From a virus, in the IMG/VR virus record IMGVR_UViG_3300043436_005154, positions 1 to 51,267 of that record: a stretch of DNA of 51,267 nt. One strand, given 5' to 3'. Within the stretch, counting starts at the first letter, position 1, and every line of letters begins with the position of its first letter. This document shows, one piece after another, positions 21,597-30,102 of the stretch. The notes below the pieces were generated by a model. It was given only the letters and a program-made list of their open reading frames with translations, had not been told where the DNA came from and did no database searches. The translations under genes were made by a program, and so were the position numbers.

Positions 21597-23174
21597 ATGA
21601 AACCCTATAATTCAAATGAACATAAAGATAACTGTTCACCAATATCATCCAATTGTGTGATATGGCAAGGACCTAATTTAGAATGTATTAATCTTTGTAA
21701 AGGTGATAGTGTTTCTGATGTTGTTTATAAACTAGCTACAGAACTTTGCGATATAAAAGAAGCAATTAAATTAACAGATGTTGATTTTGATTGTCTTGTT
21801 AATGCATGTGACGATTTAATTATACCTGCTGACAAAAAACTTGAAAATGTTATACAGTTATTAACAAATGCTATATGTTGTGTTGGAGGCGTTGCGTACA
21901 GTACGTCAAGTAGTTTAGCTGAAGTGATTGATAGAGAATATACAGAACCTGTATTACCACTTCCACAATGTTTATGGTATATTGATCCTGCTACTGGAAT
22001 TTTAGTAACAAATTTGTTATTAAGTGATTATGTTGTTGTTGTTGCTAATAAGTTGTGTGCAATAAACGATCAAGTACAAATTCACCAAAGTCAAATCTTA
22101 GACTTGCAGGTAAGAGTAACTGATTTAGAAAATGAACCAGGTTATGTACCACCTCAAGTTACTCCTTTTTGTACATCAGGATTTGTAGTACAAGGTGTTC
22201 CTACTGAAATGGATGTTGTTTTAAGTAATTTAGATCAACAATTTTGTAATTTAGTAGGTATTCTTGGTGATACTACAAGTCTTGCATTGGCAGCTAGTTC
22301 TCAATGTAATTTATTAAATGCTCAAGATGCACTAAGTCAATCAGGTACAATGGCTTCAATTCCTGGTTGGAATATTTCAATATCGAATTTGGCACAGTCT
22401 ATGCAAAATCTGTGGCTTACTGTTTGCGATATAAGATCAGCTGTGTTTGATTTAAGAACATGTTGTTCTGTTGATTGTTCAGCTTTCTTTTTAGTTTATC
22501 AAGCAACAAGAAATGATCCTGGTAATTTAGTTACTTTAATCTTTAATTCAGGAACAGTTATACCAAGCGGTTTTACTAACTGTGCTACATTATCAACAGT
22601 ATCTATTACAGATGGTAATGGTCATACATATACAACTACTTTGGATTTAATTGTTGAATCTACAAATCCACTAGGCATTACATATGATGTAAGTAGTTCT
22701 TCTTTGAATCCAAATTTACCTTACACTGTAACTGTAAATGGATGTATTGAAAAAGATGGCAAAACCTGTAGTAAACAAGTTACACAAGTAATACAACCAT
22801 CTACAACCACTACTACTACTTCTACAACGAGCACAACTACTACAAGTAGTACAACTACATCATCAACATCAACTACTTCTACATCAACTACTACTACATG
22901 CGGACCGTGTTATAATTGGGGAGTTTCTCCAACAGCTAATGATTTAGCAGATGCAACAGGTAATAGTAATATTTTATTAAATGGTGTTGTTTTTGTAGAT
23001 ATTGTAAACTGTGGTGCTACATTACCTACAACAGTTCCTTTTAATACAGCTACATTAAATCAACCTGTTGGCTGTTCATGTAATATACCATTTGCATATT
23101 ATTTTAAAAATAATGTTCAAGTTCCTGCAGATTTAGGTTCATTGAGTATATTAAGTCTTTGCCCAACAACATAA
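21597..23174 (+). CDS. Fibre/appendage protein with docking module and Thr/Ser linker
   Basis: A 525-residue protein. Residues 12-55 hold a docking-type module (CVIWQGPNLECINLCKGD) that recurs in the products of 23186, 29777 and 30103. A long mixed helical and beta shaft follows, with several Cys and a coiled-coil-like segment (AINDQVQIHQSQILDLQVRV). Residues 300-398 form a beta-rich domain. A poly-Thr/Ser linker (nt 22798-22898) then leads to a C-terminal beta domain (nt 22900-23174) with Cys pairs. It is probably a tail appendage that anchors to the virion by its N-terminus and binds the host by the tip. ATG 21597 is preferred to the upstream TTG. Confidence 0.65.
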   Translation: MKPYNSNEHKDNCSPISSNCVIWQGPNLECINLCKGDSVSDVVYKLATELCDIKEAIKLTDVDFDCLVNACDDLIIPADKKLENVIQLLTNAICCVGGVAYSTSSSLAEVIDREYTEPVLPLPQCLWYIDPATGILVTNLLLSDYVVVVANKLCAINDQVQIHQSQILDLQVRVTDLENEPGYVPPQVTPFCTSGFVVQGVPTEMDVVLSNLDQQFCNLVGILGDTTSLALAASSQCNLLNAQDALSQSGTMASIPGWNISISNLAQSMQNLWLTVCDIRSAVFDLRTCCSVDCSAFFLVYQATRNDPGNLVTLIFNSGTVIPSGFTNCATLSTVSITDGNGHTYTTTLDLIVESTNPLGITYDVSSSSLNPNLPYTVTVNGCIEKDGKTCSKQVTQVIQPSTTTTTTSTTSTTTTSSTTTSSTSTTSTSTTTTCGPCYNWGVSPTANDLADATGNSNILLNGVVFVDIVNCGATLPTTVPFNTATLNQPVGCSCNIPFAYYFKNNVQVPADLGSLSILSLCPTT

Positions 23175-23185
23175 AATAAAAGACA

Positions 23186-23467
23186 ATGTCTTGTAATTGT
23201 AATCAAGCTGATCCAAATTGTGAACCTTGTTCACAATGCACCCCACCAGGTGTGCAATGTCTTCCTGATTGTAATCCAAAAGATCCATGTGAAGATGTTG
23301 TAGATTTGTGTTGTGTAAGATATTCTGGGGAAGATGAGAATTGTCATGATATTAAAAAGGGAGATTCTTTTTGTGACTTATTTTTTGATAAAATTTTTCC
23401 AAAAGCTTTTTCTAAACAAGATTGTTGTTTATTGCAAATATCAATTGATTTAGTATTTATTAATTAG
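23186..23467 (+). CDS. Small Cys-rich docking-module protein (93 aa)
   Basis: MSCNCNQADPNCEPCSQCTP opens a cysteine-rich N-terminus. It is followed by CCVRYSGEDENCHDIKKGDS, the same docking-type module seen in three neighbours, and a hydrophobic helix-like end. It has no Thr linker or tip domain, so it may be an adaptor connecting fibres to the virion, or a truncated fibre base. Confidence 0.6.
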   Translation: MSCNCNQADPNCEPCSQCTPPGVQCLPDCNPKDPCEDVVDLCCVRYSGEDENCHDIKKGDSFCDLFFDKIFPKAFSKQDCCLLQISIDLVFIN

Positions 23468-23473
23468 TAATTA

Positions 23474-24598
23474 ATGCCTAAAAATATAGTTTTAACACTA
23501 AATAACTCTGGACCTGATATAGGTCCTTATGGTATTATACTATATGATAGTTCTAATAATCCAACTGTATTACCTAATACAGTTACAAAAGCTCAATTAA
23601 CTGCTGGTTATTTTTTAACAGTTCCTGATCCAATTGTAAAAGTTACAGTTAAATCACAATCAAATAATGATTGTGATGAGGTTGAACTAACAATTCCTAC
23701 AACAAAATGTCCATGTAGAAACTTTACATTTACAAGTGGATCAACACCGTCTACCTTTACGTTTTATGAGTGTGGTAAGATTACACAATCATCTTTGTCA
23801 ATTCGTAATATTACTGTTACAAGATGTATAGATGCTACAAAACCTTTTTCAAAAGTAATAGGAACGGGTAGTTTTTTAGATACAAACAATTGTTGCGTCC
23901 CACCGTCAACAACAACTAGTAGTACAACAAGCACCACTAGCACCACTACATCTACCACAAGACTTCCAACTACGACTACCACAACAACAACATGTCAGCA
24001 ATGTTATAAAGTTAGAAATAATTCATCTAATTCACAAGCAATATCTTATGACAATTGCAGTGGTTTTACATTTACTGAAAATCTAAGCGGAAATACTACT
24101 TATTATTATTGTGCAAAAATAAATTCTATAGTTGTTAATACATTATTTGTATCAGTAACACCATTATCAACATCTTGCACTAGTAATGGATCATGTATAC
24201 CACCTACGACTACAACTACTACTACTACAATAAATCCATCACCATCTGCTAGAACAATAACTATACAGCCATTTAATGCTGACATGTCTATTGTAATAGA
24301 AGCTGGTAGAACAAGTGGTTCAACAAATCCTGATTTATTAACATTTACAGGTATTGTAAGAAGATATAGTGACACTAATTGTACTATTGTAAATAATCAG
24401 TATAATTTTAATTTAACACTTCCAGCAAATGCACTTTATAATTCTGCAAATCTCACAGCATGGAATCCTTCACCAAGAATGAAGATTGAAAGTTTAAGTG
24501 TTAATGGCAACGTAATTACACAAAATCCACAAAACATAACAGTTAATGGTAATGTATATACAATAGCAGGCTTTAATGTTTGTAAACAAATAAATTAA
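23474..24598 (+). CDS. Modular fibre protein, GP-type N-domain
   Basis: A 374-residue protein. The N-terminal 75 residues form a beta domain with the pattern GP-x-G-I-x-LYDSS ... LTAGYFLTVPDPIVKVTV, also found at the N-termini of the products of 24600, 25553 and 35556. Next come a CPCRNFTFTSGS module, a Thr/Ser linker (nt 23908-23990), a CQQCYKVRNNSS module, a second Thr linker (nt 24206-24232) and a C-terminal beta domain (SARTITIQPFNADMSIVIEA). It is probably a surface adhesin on the virion. Asn-Gly and Cys pairs are frequent. Receptor unknown. Confidence 0.65.
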   Translation: MPKNIVLTLNNSGPDIGPYGIILYDSSNNPTVLPNTVTKAQLTAGYFLTVPDPIVKVTVKSQSNNDCDEVELTIPTTKCPCRNFTFTSGSTPSTFTFYECGKITQSSLSIRNITVTRCIDATKPFSKVIGTGSFLDTNNCCVPPSTTTSSTTSTTSTTTSTTRLPTTTTTTTTCQQCYKVRNNSSNSQAISYDNCSGFTFTENLSGNTTYYYCAKINSIVVNTLFVSVTPLSTSCTSNGSCIPPTTTTTTTTINPSPSARTITIQPFNADMSIVIEAGRTSGSTNPDLLTFTGIVRRYSDTNCTIVNNQYNFNLTLPANALYNSANLTAWNPSPRMKIESLSVNGNVITQNPQNITVNGNVYTIAGFNVCKQIN

Positions 24599-24599
24599 A

Positions 24600-25544
24600 A
24601 TGATACAAATATTTGTAAAATTAAATACAGCAGATAGTGATACTGGTCCATTTATGGTTTATTCAAACGTAGATGGTTATATCACTGCTTATGGTATTAA
24701 TATTACAAAAGCAAATCTTACTAGTGGTGTTACGGTAACTGTTCCAGATTTTACAACAAGTGTAAAGATTAGATCAAATGGTAAATGTACAAATAGTATT
24801 ATTGTAAATATTGCTCCTGCAGGTTCAACTACCACAACTACTACTGTAAGACCATCTAGCACTACAACAAGTTCTACAACAACAAGTAGCACAACTACAA
24901 CAACTACAAGTGGTGGTGGGCAACCTGGGAGTACAACCACAAGTAGCACAACGACAAGTAGTACAACTACAACAACTACAAGCGGTGGTGGGCAACCTGG
25001 TAGCACAACGACAAGTTCTACAACAACAAGTAGTACCAGCACAAGTAGTACAACAACAAGTAGTACTAGCACAAGTTCTACAACTACAAGTACTACAATG
25101 CCTTCTGTTTTAGATTGCACTTGTCAAAAATCTGTATTTAATCCTCCTGATGGTCAATCTAGACAGGTAAGTTACTATCCTTGTGAAATAAATCCAAAAA
25201 CAGGTGTGTATTCTTTGGTAACTGAAACTATAGCGCCAGGTGCAGAAAGATGTATTAACATTAGTCCATCTGCGATAACTCTAGATGTATTTTTGTTTAC
25301 TCCAATATCAGGAAGTGGTTGTCCTACGTGTGGACCTACCCCAACATGTACTGATGTAAATGGTTGTAAAACATGGACTTTTTCAATTCCTATTGATAAT
25401 GTGGAAGGTATTACATATCGTAAATGCGATGGTACTTTAATAACAGTTTATTTGAGTGGTGTGTACTGTATTTGTGGAATACCTGTTAGTACATGTGTAG
25501 GTTGTATAGCTTTAAATGCACCAAATACAAATTGCAAATCTTAA
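24600..25544 (+). CDS. Modular fibre protein with duplicated Thr/Ser linker
   Basis: A 314-residue protein. The N-domain (residues 1-72; MIQIFVKLNTADSDTGPFMV, ending TVPDFTTSVKIRSNGKC) is paralogous to three neighbours. A long Thr/Ser linker follows (nt 24826-25098) and contains SGGGQPGS twice, in a 72-bp tandem unit. The C-terminal part has two Cys-rich beta modules (CTCQKSVFNPPDGQ, CKTWTFSIPIDNVEG) and a Cys-dense end. It is probably an adhesin arm with an extended, possibly glycosylated stalk. Confidence 0.65.
   Translation: MIQIFVKLNTADSDTGPFMVYSNVDGYITAYGINITKANLTSGVTVTVPDFTTSVKIRSNGKCTNSIIVNIAPAGSTTTTTTVRPSSTTTSSTTTSSTTTTTTSGGGQPGSTTTSSTTTSSTTTTTTSGGGQPGSTTTSSTTTSSTSTSSTTTSSTSTSSTTTSTTMPSVLDCTCQKSVFNPPDGQSRQVSYYPCEINPKTGVYSLVTETIAPGAERCINISPSAITLDVFLFTPISGSGCPTCGPTPTCTDVNGCKTWTFSIPIDNVEGITYRKCDGTLITVYLSGVYCICGIPVSTCVGCIALNAPNTNCKS
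24911..25002 (+). repeat. 72-bp tandem duplication in linker
   Basis: GGTGGTGGGCAACCTGG occurs at about 24912 and again 72 bp later, in nearly identical surroundings. The unit encodes 24 residues of Thr/Ser linker plus SGGGQPGS. It is a recent-looking DNA-level duplication, unlike most linkers here, which repeat at protein level only. Confidence 0.75.
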
Positions 25545-25552
25545 AATAAAAA

Positions 25553-28500
25553 ATGTCATTTTTAGTAAATATACAATTAAGCGTTTCTCCAGGTAGTGGA
25601 CCATTTGATATATATACAAATCAAGATGGTTTTGTTACACCTATTGCAACGAATATACCACTTAGTTCTTTTTTACCTTCTGGCTATAGTATTTTAGTAC
25701 CAGATGATACAACTATTGTTAAAATAGTACCTCAAGACACATGGAATGATATTTTATTTTTAGATGTAGTTTGTTCTTTACCTACAACCACTTCTACAAC
25801 ATCTACAACTACAACATCAACTAGTACATCAACAACTACGTCAACAACTACTTCGTCTACAACAACAACTTCGACAACTACTACAACAACAATTTGTCCT
25901 TTACCAAGTACTACCACTACATCTACCACTACATCAACAACAACAACAACGTCTACCACTACTACCACCACTGTTGATACATGTTTTGTTGTATTAAACT
26001 CAGGATCTCAAGTTTATCAATATAATGTTCTAACTAATACAAATCAATTATTAGATATAAACTTTGGTCCTAACTCACCTGATGTTGCTCACACAAGTAC
26101 GCGCCTGTGGTTAATAAATTTAGCAAGTCGTCAGTTTGTTGAATGGAGTATTACAATTAACCCATTTACTTCTTCTGGATCACCCACCACTTCTTATAAT
26201 TGGCCAGTTGGGTTTAACTCTTCTGATGGTTTATGGGCAATTGATAATAACACACTTCTTGTTGTAAATACAATAACATCTGTAGGTGGGTTTTCTAGTG
26301 TAGGTGAATATGATTTACCTACTAATACCTTTACATCATTATTTCAGTTAGATGTAAATGACCAAATATCTGGAGATTTTATACTTACATCAAATGGTAA
26401 GTTTATTGTAAGTGCTTTTGATATTGTCACAAATGATGTATTTGTATACCAATATGATTATGCGACAGGTACACTTGAAGAAACTATAAATGTAACATCT
26501 GCTTTAAGTTTTCCTTTTGCAATTTTTGAAGCAAACGCTAAGATTTATTTAGGTAATAAAGATGGTAAAGTTTATGAGTTTCAACATTTTCCACCTTATA
26601 GTGTAATTTTACCTGAAGTTGGCAATGTACCTTTTAGAATTGATGGAGGTTCTTCTCTTCCTGAGTGTACAAATACGTCATTAGGTACAACTACTACAAC
26701 CTCAACAACATCTACTACTACAACCAGTAGTACGACTACCACTACTACATTACCTCCTCCTTATTGTTATACAATAGATGCAGGTCCTAATGGTGGATAC
26801 TACACTTACACAGACAAAGATGGTAATGTATTTTATGGTGTATACATAGCTCCAAATAATCAACATGTTGTTTGTGCTATATCTGTTACAGCTATTGACG
26901 CATGCGGTCCAATAGTTATTACAGGACCTGGGGATTTGTGCGATGTAAATCCTTGTCCAACAACATCTACCACCACTACAACGTCAACTACATCTACATC
27001 TACCACTAGTTCCACTACAACATCAACTACAAGTACTAGTACATCTACTACAACAAGTACTAGTACAAGCACAACAAGTACAAGTAGCACTACGACCACT
27101 ACAACTAAACCTACTTTTACAACTACTACAAGTACGACAAGTACAACAACTAGTACAACATCTACGACTACTACATCTACAAGTACGTCAACAACATCTA
27201 CTACAAGCACTACGACAACGACTACTATTCCTTGTTATTGTTACACTGTAACAAGTGCAGGTCCTATTGGTTCTAGTACAGAAATATTCTGGGATGATTG
27301 CAATGGTGTTTCACAAAGTCAAACAATAAGTAGAACGTCTATTGCTCTTTGTGCTAAAAATGGTTTTATTGGTACACTAGATAATAATGGTGCCACATCT
27401 CAAATAATAGCGTCTCTTACAATTTGTGTAAATAATACATCTTGTAGTGTACCTACAACATCAACTACGTCTACGACTAGTACATCGACTACGACATCTA
27501 CATCGACTACATCAACTACAACAAGTAGTACTAGTACAACGAGTACAACAACAACTACTACTATTAATTTACCATGTAATTGTTTTACATTTACATCTTC
27601 TTCGCAATCTCCTCTTACTGTAACAGTAGTTGATTGTATTACATATTTAGACAAACAAGTATCTATTGTAAATGGATCTAGAGTTTGTGCTATATTATTT
27701 AGAACACCTCTTCCTGCAGGTGTAACTGCTGTTACAAATCAACTATGTGTAAATAGATTAGATTGTCCTCCTACTACTACAACAAGTACAACATCTACTA
27801 CATCCACAAGTACAACGACTACTACTACAATGAATCCTTTTGAAGAAGCATTGTGTTTTAATTTTGGACAAGAAGCTGTTGGTAGTGGTGGGGGCGGTAT
27901 ATTTGTAATTACATCTGTAAATGGAGCAGGTACATATTTAGGTAAACCCTATTATCAGTTTGCTAATGTTAGTAGTAATTATGCTGTTTTTTGGGATGGT
28001 GGTCAGTGGGTATTTACAAATGAATGGAATACAACTAAAATTGAAATTGCCATAAATATTTTAGATACTCCATATCCTGTCAGTGATATAACTGATTGGA
28101 GTCCTGCTTGTGATAGTAGTCCAGGTCAAGCTTCAAGTTTATACCTTTGTTCAGTTGATCTTGGGCCATGTGGCGACTATTGTACAACATGGGGAAGTGA
28201 AGCTTTTGGTAATGAATATTATACAGCTTTAGTTCAACCAACCCTTTATAATGGTAAACTTTGGTTTATTTTTGATGGACAAATACCTGGTCGCGGTTAT
28301 GTTATAATGTTCTATAATGGAACAAAATGGGTGGGTGTTAAATCCACAACACCATGGACAACAATACCACCTACATATAATTCTAGTGATTTGATATTTG
28401 AAACTGATCCAACTCCTTCAGGTGTTTTACCACCTCCAGATGGATCAACTTATACATATTTTACTGGTGGCTCAGCTTTTCGACTTGTTGAGTTTAATCT

Positions 28501-29758
28501 TATTCATGGAACATATTGTGACTCTTTGTGCATATTTAGTGAAGTTGAAAGTGTTGTTGGGGAGGTTCCATATAGATCATATGCAAGTAATCAATATGTT
28601 AATGGTACTGGTTTTATAAATGGTGAAAGATATTGGCAGTTTAATCTACCATGCGCAGTAACTACATCGGTTGATGTTACAATTGTTAAATCAGATACAG
28701 GAGGTTGGGAACTATATAGAGGTGATATTTTTAATCCCAGCCCTGCTCCTGTGTTAATAGCAACATCATCTTCTGCAACTCCAGATGGTCTTGCGTATAT
28801 TAATTGGATACCTGTTTCACCACCAGCAGGAGGTCAAATTGCCCTTTGCCTCAATGGTAATATTTTAATATCTGTTTCTCTTGGAAATTGCTGCAATTGT
28901 GTTATGTTAAATTTCCCAGCACCAGATACATATAGTGGAACATATTTAGATTGTGAAGGTGTTACAAGAAATTGGTCTATACCTCAATCTACTAATGATC
29001 TTTCACCATCTATATCTTTGTGCACAAGTAATCCTCAATCAATAACCACTCCTTTTCCTGAAACAGGTGGACCTTTTTATGCTTCTGGAGTTGGATGTTT
29101 TGCTGAAAGTATAGGTGATCCTCCACAAACAGCTTATTTCTGTACTCCAATATGTGTAACATTTGTATCTGCAGATAATGCACCAATGAGTGTTGAGGCA
29201 TATATTTTGGATGTTTATAATGGTCGTCCTGCTTACACGTTAACAACACCTATATCTTCACAAATAGCATATATTATATTTTCAACAACTAATCAATGGG
29301 TTATAACAACTAATATAGCTGATCCAGAAAACACGACTAATTGGTATTCAACACTTCAGACAGATGTTGATTTACAAATACCAATCGGGGCTTCTTGGTT
29401 ATGCTATGTTGGAAACAGCGCTTGTTGGAAACAAAGTGAGGGGCTTGTTATAACAAGACTATCTTGTGACGAAGAGTTTGAATTAGGTTTTTATTGTATA
29501 TGTAATACCCTTGCATCAAATGGTACAAGACAGCATCCTTTTACAGTTACTATTCAGTATAGTGATTGTGCTGGTAATTTTCAAACAGAATCTGTTACAT
29601 TTACAAGTATTGATACAAGAATAAGAAGATGTACTTTGTATGAGACCCTTGTTATAGTAGGTGGTACTCAACAAGGTGTAAGGCTTGAATATAATAGTTT
29701 TTGCGATTTAAATATAGCTCCAGAGTTATGTCAAGATTCTGAGTTTATACCTCTTTAA
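25553..29758 (+). CDS. Giant modular fibre/adhesin with beta-propeller-like domain
   Basis: A 1401-residue protein. It starts with the GP-type N-domain (1-75) and two Thr/Ser linkers (nt 25785-25975). Residues about 143-376 have repeated YxY/LWxI strand units (VYQYNVLTNTNQLLDI, RLWLINLASRQFVEWSI, GKVYEFQHF), like a beta-propeller. Then come Thr linkers at nt 26686-26752, 26957-27230, 27455-27563 and 27770-27830, alternating with CxCxxxT modules near residues 402, 560 and 673. From 762 to 1307 there are four or five related domains with 'YxGKPYYxF ... W' cores, and a last Cys module ends the protein. It is probably the longest receptor-binding arm. Sugar binding is a fair guess, not shown. Confidence 0.68.
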   Translation: MSFLVNIQLSVSPGSGPFDIYTNQDGFVTPIATNIPLSSFLPSGYSILVPDDTTIVKIVPQDTWNDILFLDVVCSLPTTTSTTSTTTTSTSTSTTTSTTTSSTTTTSTTTTTTICPLPSTTTTSTTTSTTTTTSTTTTTTVDTCFVVLNSGSQVYQYNVLTNTNQLLDINFGPNSPDVAHTSTRLWLINLASRQFVEWSITINPFTSSGSPTTSYNWPVGFNSSDGLWAIDNNTLLVVNTITSVGGFSSVGEYDLPTNTFTSLFQLDVNDQISGDFILTSNGKFIVSAFDIVTNDVFVYQYDYATGTLEETINVTSALSFPFAIFEANAKIYLGNKDGKVYEFQHFPPYSVILPEVGNVPFRIDGGSSLPECTNTSLGTTTTTSTTSTTTTSSTTTTTTLPPPYCYTIDAGPNGGYYTYTDKDGNVFYGVYIAPNNQHVVCAISVTAIDACGPIVITGPGDLCDVNPCPTTSTTTTTSTTSTSTTSSTTTSTTSTSTSTTTSTSTSTTSTSSTTTTTTKPTFTTTTSTTSTTTSTTSTTTTSTSTSTTSTTSTTTTTTIPCYCYTVTSAGPIGSSTEIFWDDCNGVSQSQTISRTSIALCAKNGFIGTLDNNGATSQIIASLTICVNNTSCSVPTTSTTSTTSTSTTTSTSTTSTTTSSTSTTSTTTTTTINLPCNCFTFTSSSQSPLTVTVVDCITYLDKQVSIVNGSRVCAILFRTPLPAGVTAVTNQLCVNRLDCPPTTTTSTTSTTSTSTTTTTTMNPFEEALCFNFGQEAVGSGGGGIFVITSVNGAGTYLGKPYYQFANVSSNYAVFWDGGQWVFTNEWNTTKIEIAINILDTPYPVSDITDWSPACDSSPGQASSLYLCSVDLGPCGDYCTTWGSEAFGNEYYTALVQPTLYNGKLWFIFDGQIPGRGYVIMFYNGTKWVGVKSTTPWTTIPPTYNSSDLIFETDPTPSGVLPPPDGSTYTYFTGGSAFRLVEFNLIHGTYCDSLCIFSEVESVVGEVPYRSYASNQYVNGTGFINGERYWQFNLPCAVTTSVDVTIVKSDTGGWELYRGDIFNPSPAPVLIATSSSATPDGLAYINWIPVSPPAGGQIALCLNGNILISVSLGNCCNCVMLNFPAPDTYSGTYLDCEGVTRNWSIPQSTNDLSPSISLCTSNPQSITTPFPETGGPFYASGVGCFAESIGDPPQTAYFCTPICVTFVSADNAPMSVEAYILDVYNGRPAYTLTTPISSQIAYIIFSTTNQWVITTNIADPENTTNWYSTLQTDVDLQIPIGASWLCYVGNSACWKQSEGLVITRLSCDEEFELGFYCICNTLASNGTRQHPFTVTIQYSDCAGNFQTESVTFTSIDTRIRRCTLYETLVIVGGTQQGVRLEYNSFCDLNIAPELCQDSEFIPL
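26957..27230 (+). repeat. Long poly-Thr/Ser-coding repeat tract
   Basis: About 270 bp code almost only Thr and Ser, with one short break (KPTF). All four Thr codons (ACA, ACT, ACC, ACG) and several Ser codons are mixed, so the DNA is not a simple microsatellite. The plus strand is nearly free of G. Confidence 0.85.
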
Positions 29759-29776
29759 TGATAAAAATAACAAAAA

Positions 29777-30094
29777 ATGAGTTGTTCTTGTAATTGTAGT
29801 TGTGGATGTAGTGCTTCATGCGGTTGCTATGAAACTGTATGTCCTAGCTGTGTACCTAAGTGTCCAACAACTACGACTACAACGACTACTCTAAATCCTA
29901 ATTGTGAAGCATGTGGTGAATTTTTTAACTGTGAATGTATTAAGTATAATGGTCCAAACGTAGAATGTTATTATTTAAAAGATGGTGATACTTTATGTAC
30001 TATTTTAGAAAATGTAATTAAAAATTTACCAGATTGTAAAACAACACAACCTCCACTTAATTGTAACTTTACAGCCACTGTAACTTATAAATAA
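29777..30094 (+). CDS. Small Cys-rich docking-module protein with Thr linker (105 aa)
   Basis: MSCSCNCSCGCSASCGCYET is a remarkable cysteine-dense opening. A short Thr run follows (nt 29867-29891), then the docking-type module CECIKYNGPNVECYYLKDGD and a short beta end. It resembles the product of 23186 plus a linker. It probably serves as an adaptor between virion and fibre. The Cys cluster could bind metal or cross-link. Confidence 0.6.
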   Translation: MSCSCNCSCGCSASCGCYETVCPSCVPKCPTTTTTTTTLNPNCEACGEFFNCECIKYNGPNVECYYLKDGDTLCTILENVIKNLPDCKTTQPPLNCNFTATVTYK

Positions 30095-30102
30095 TTAATC
30101 AA

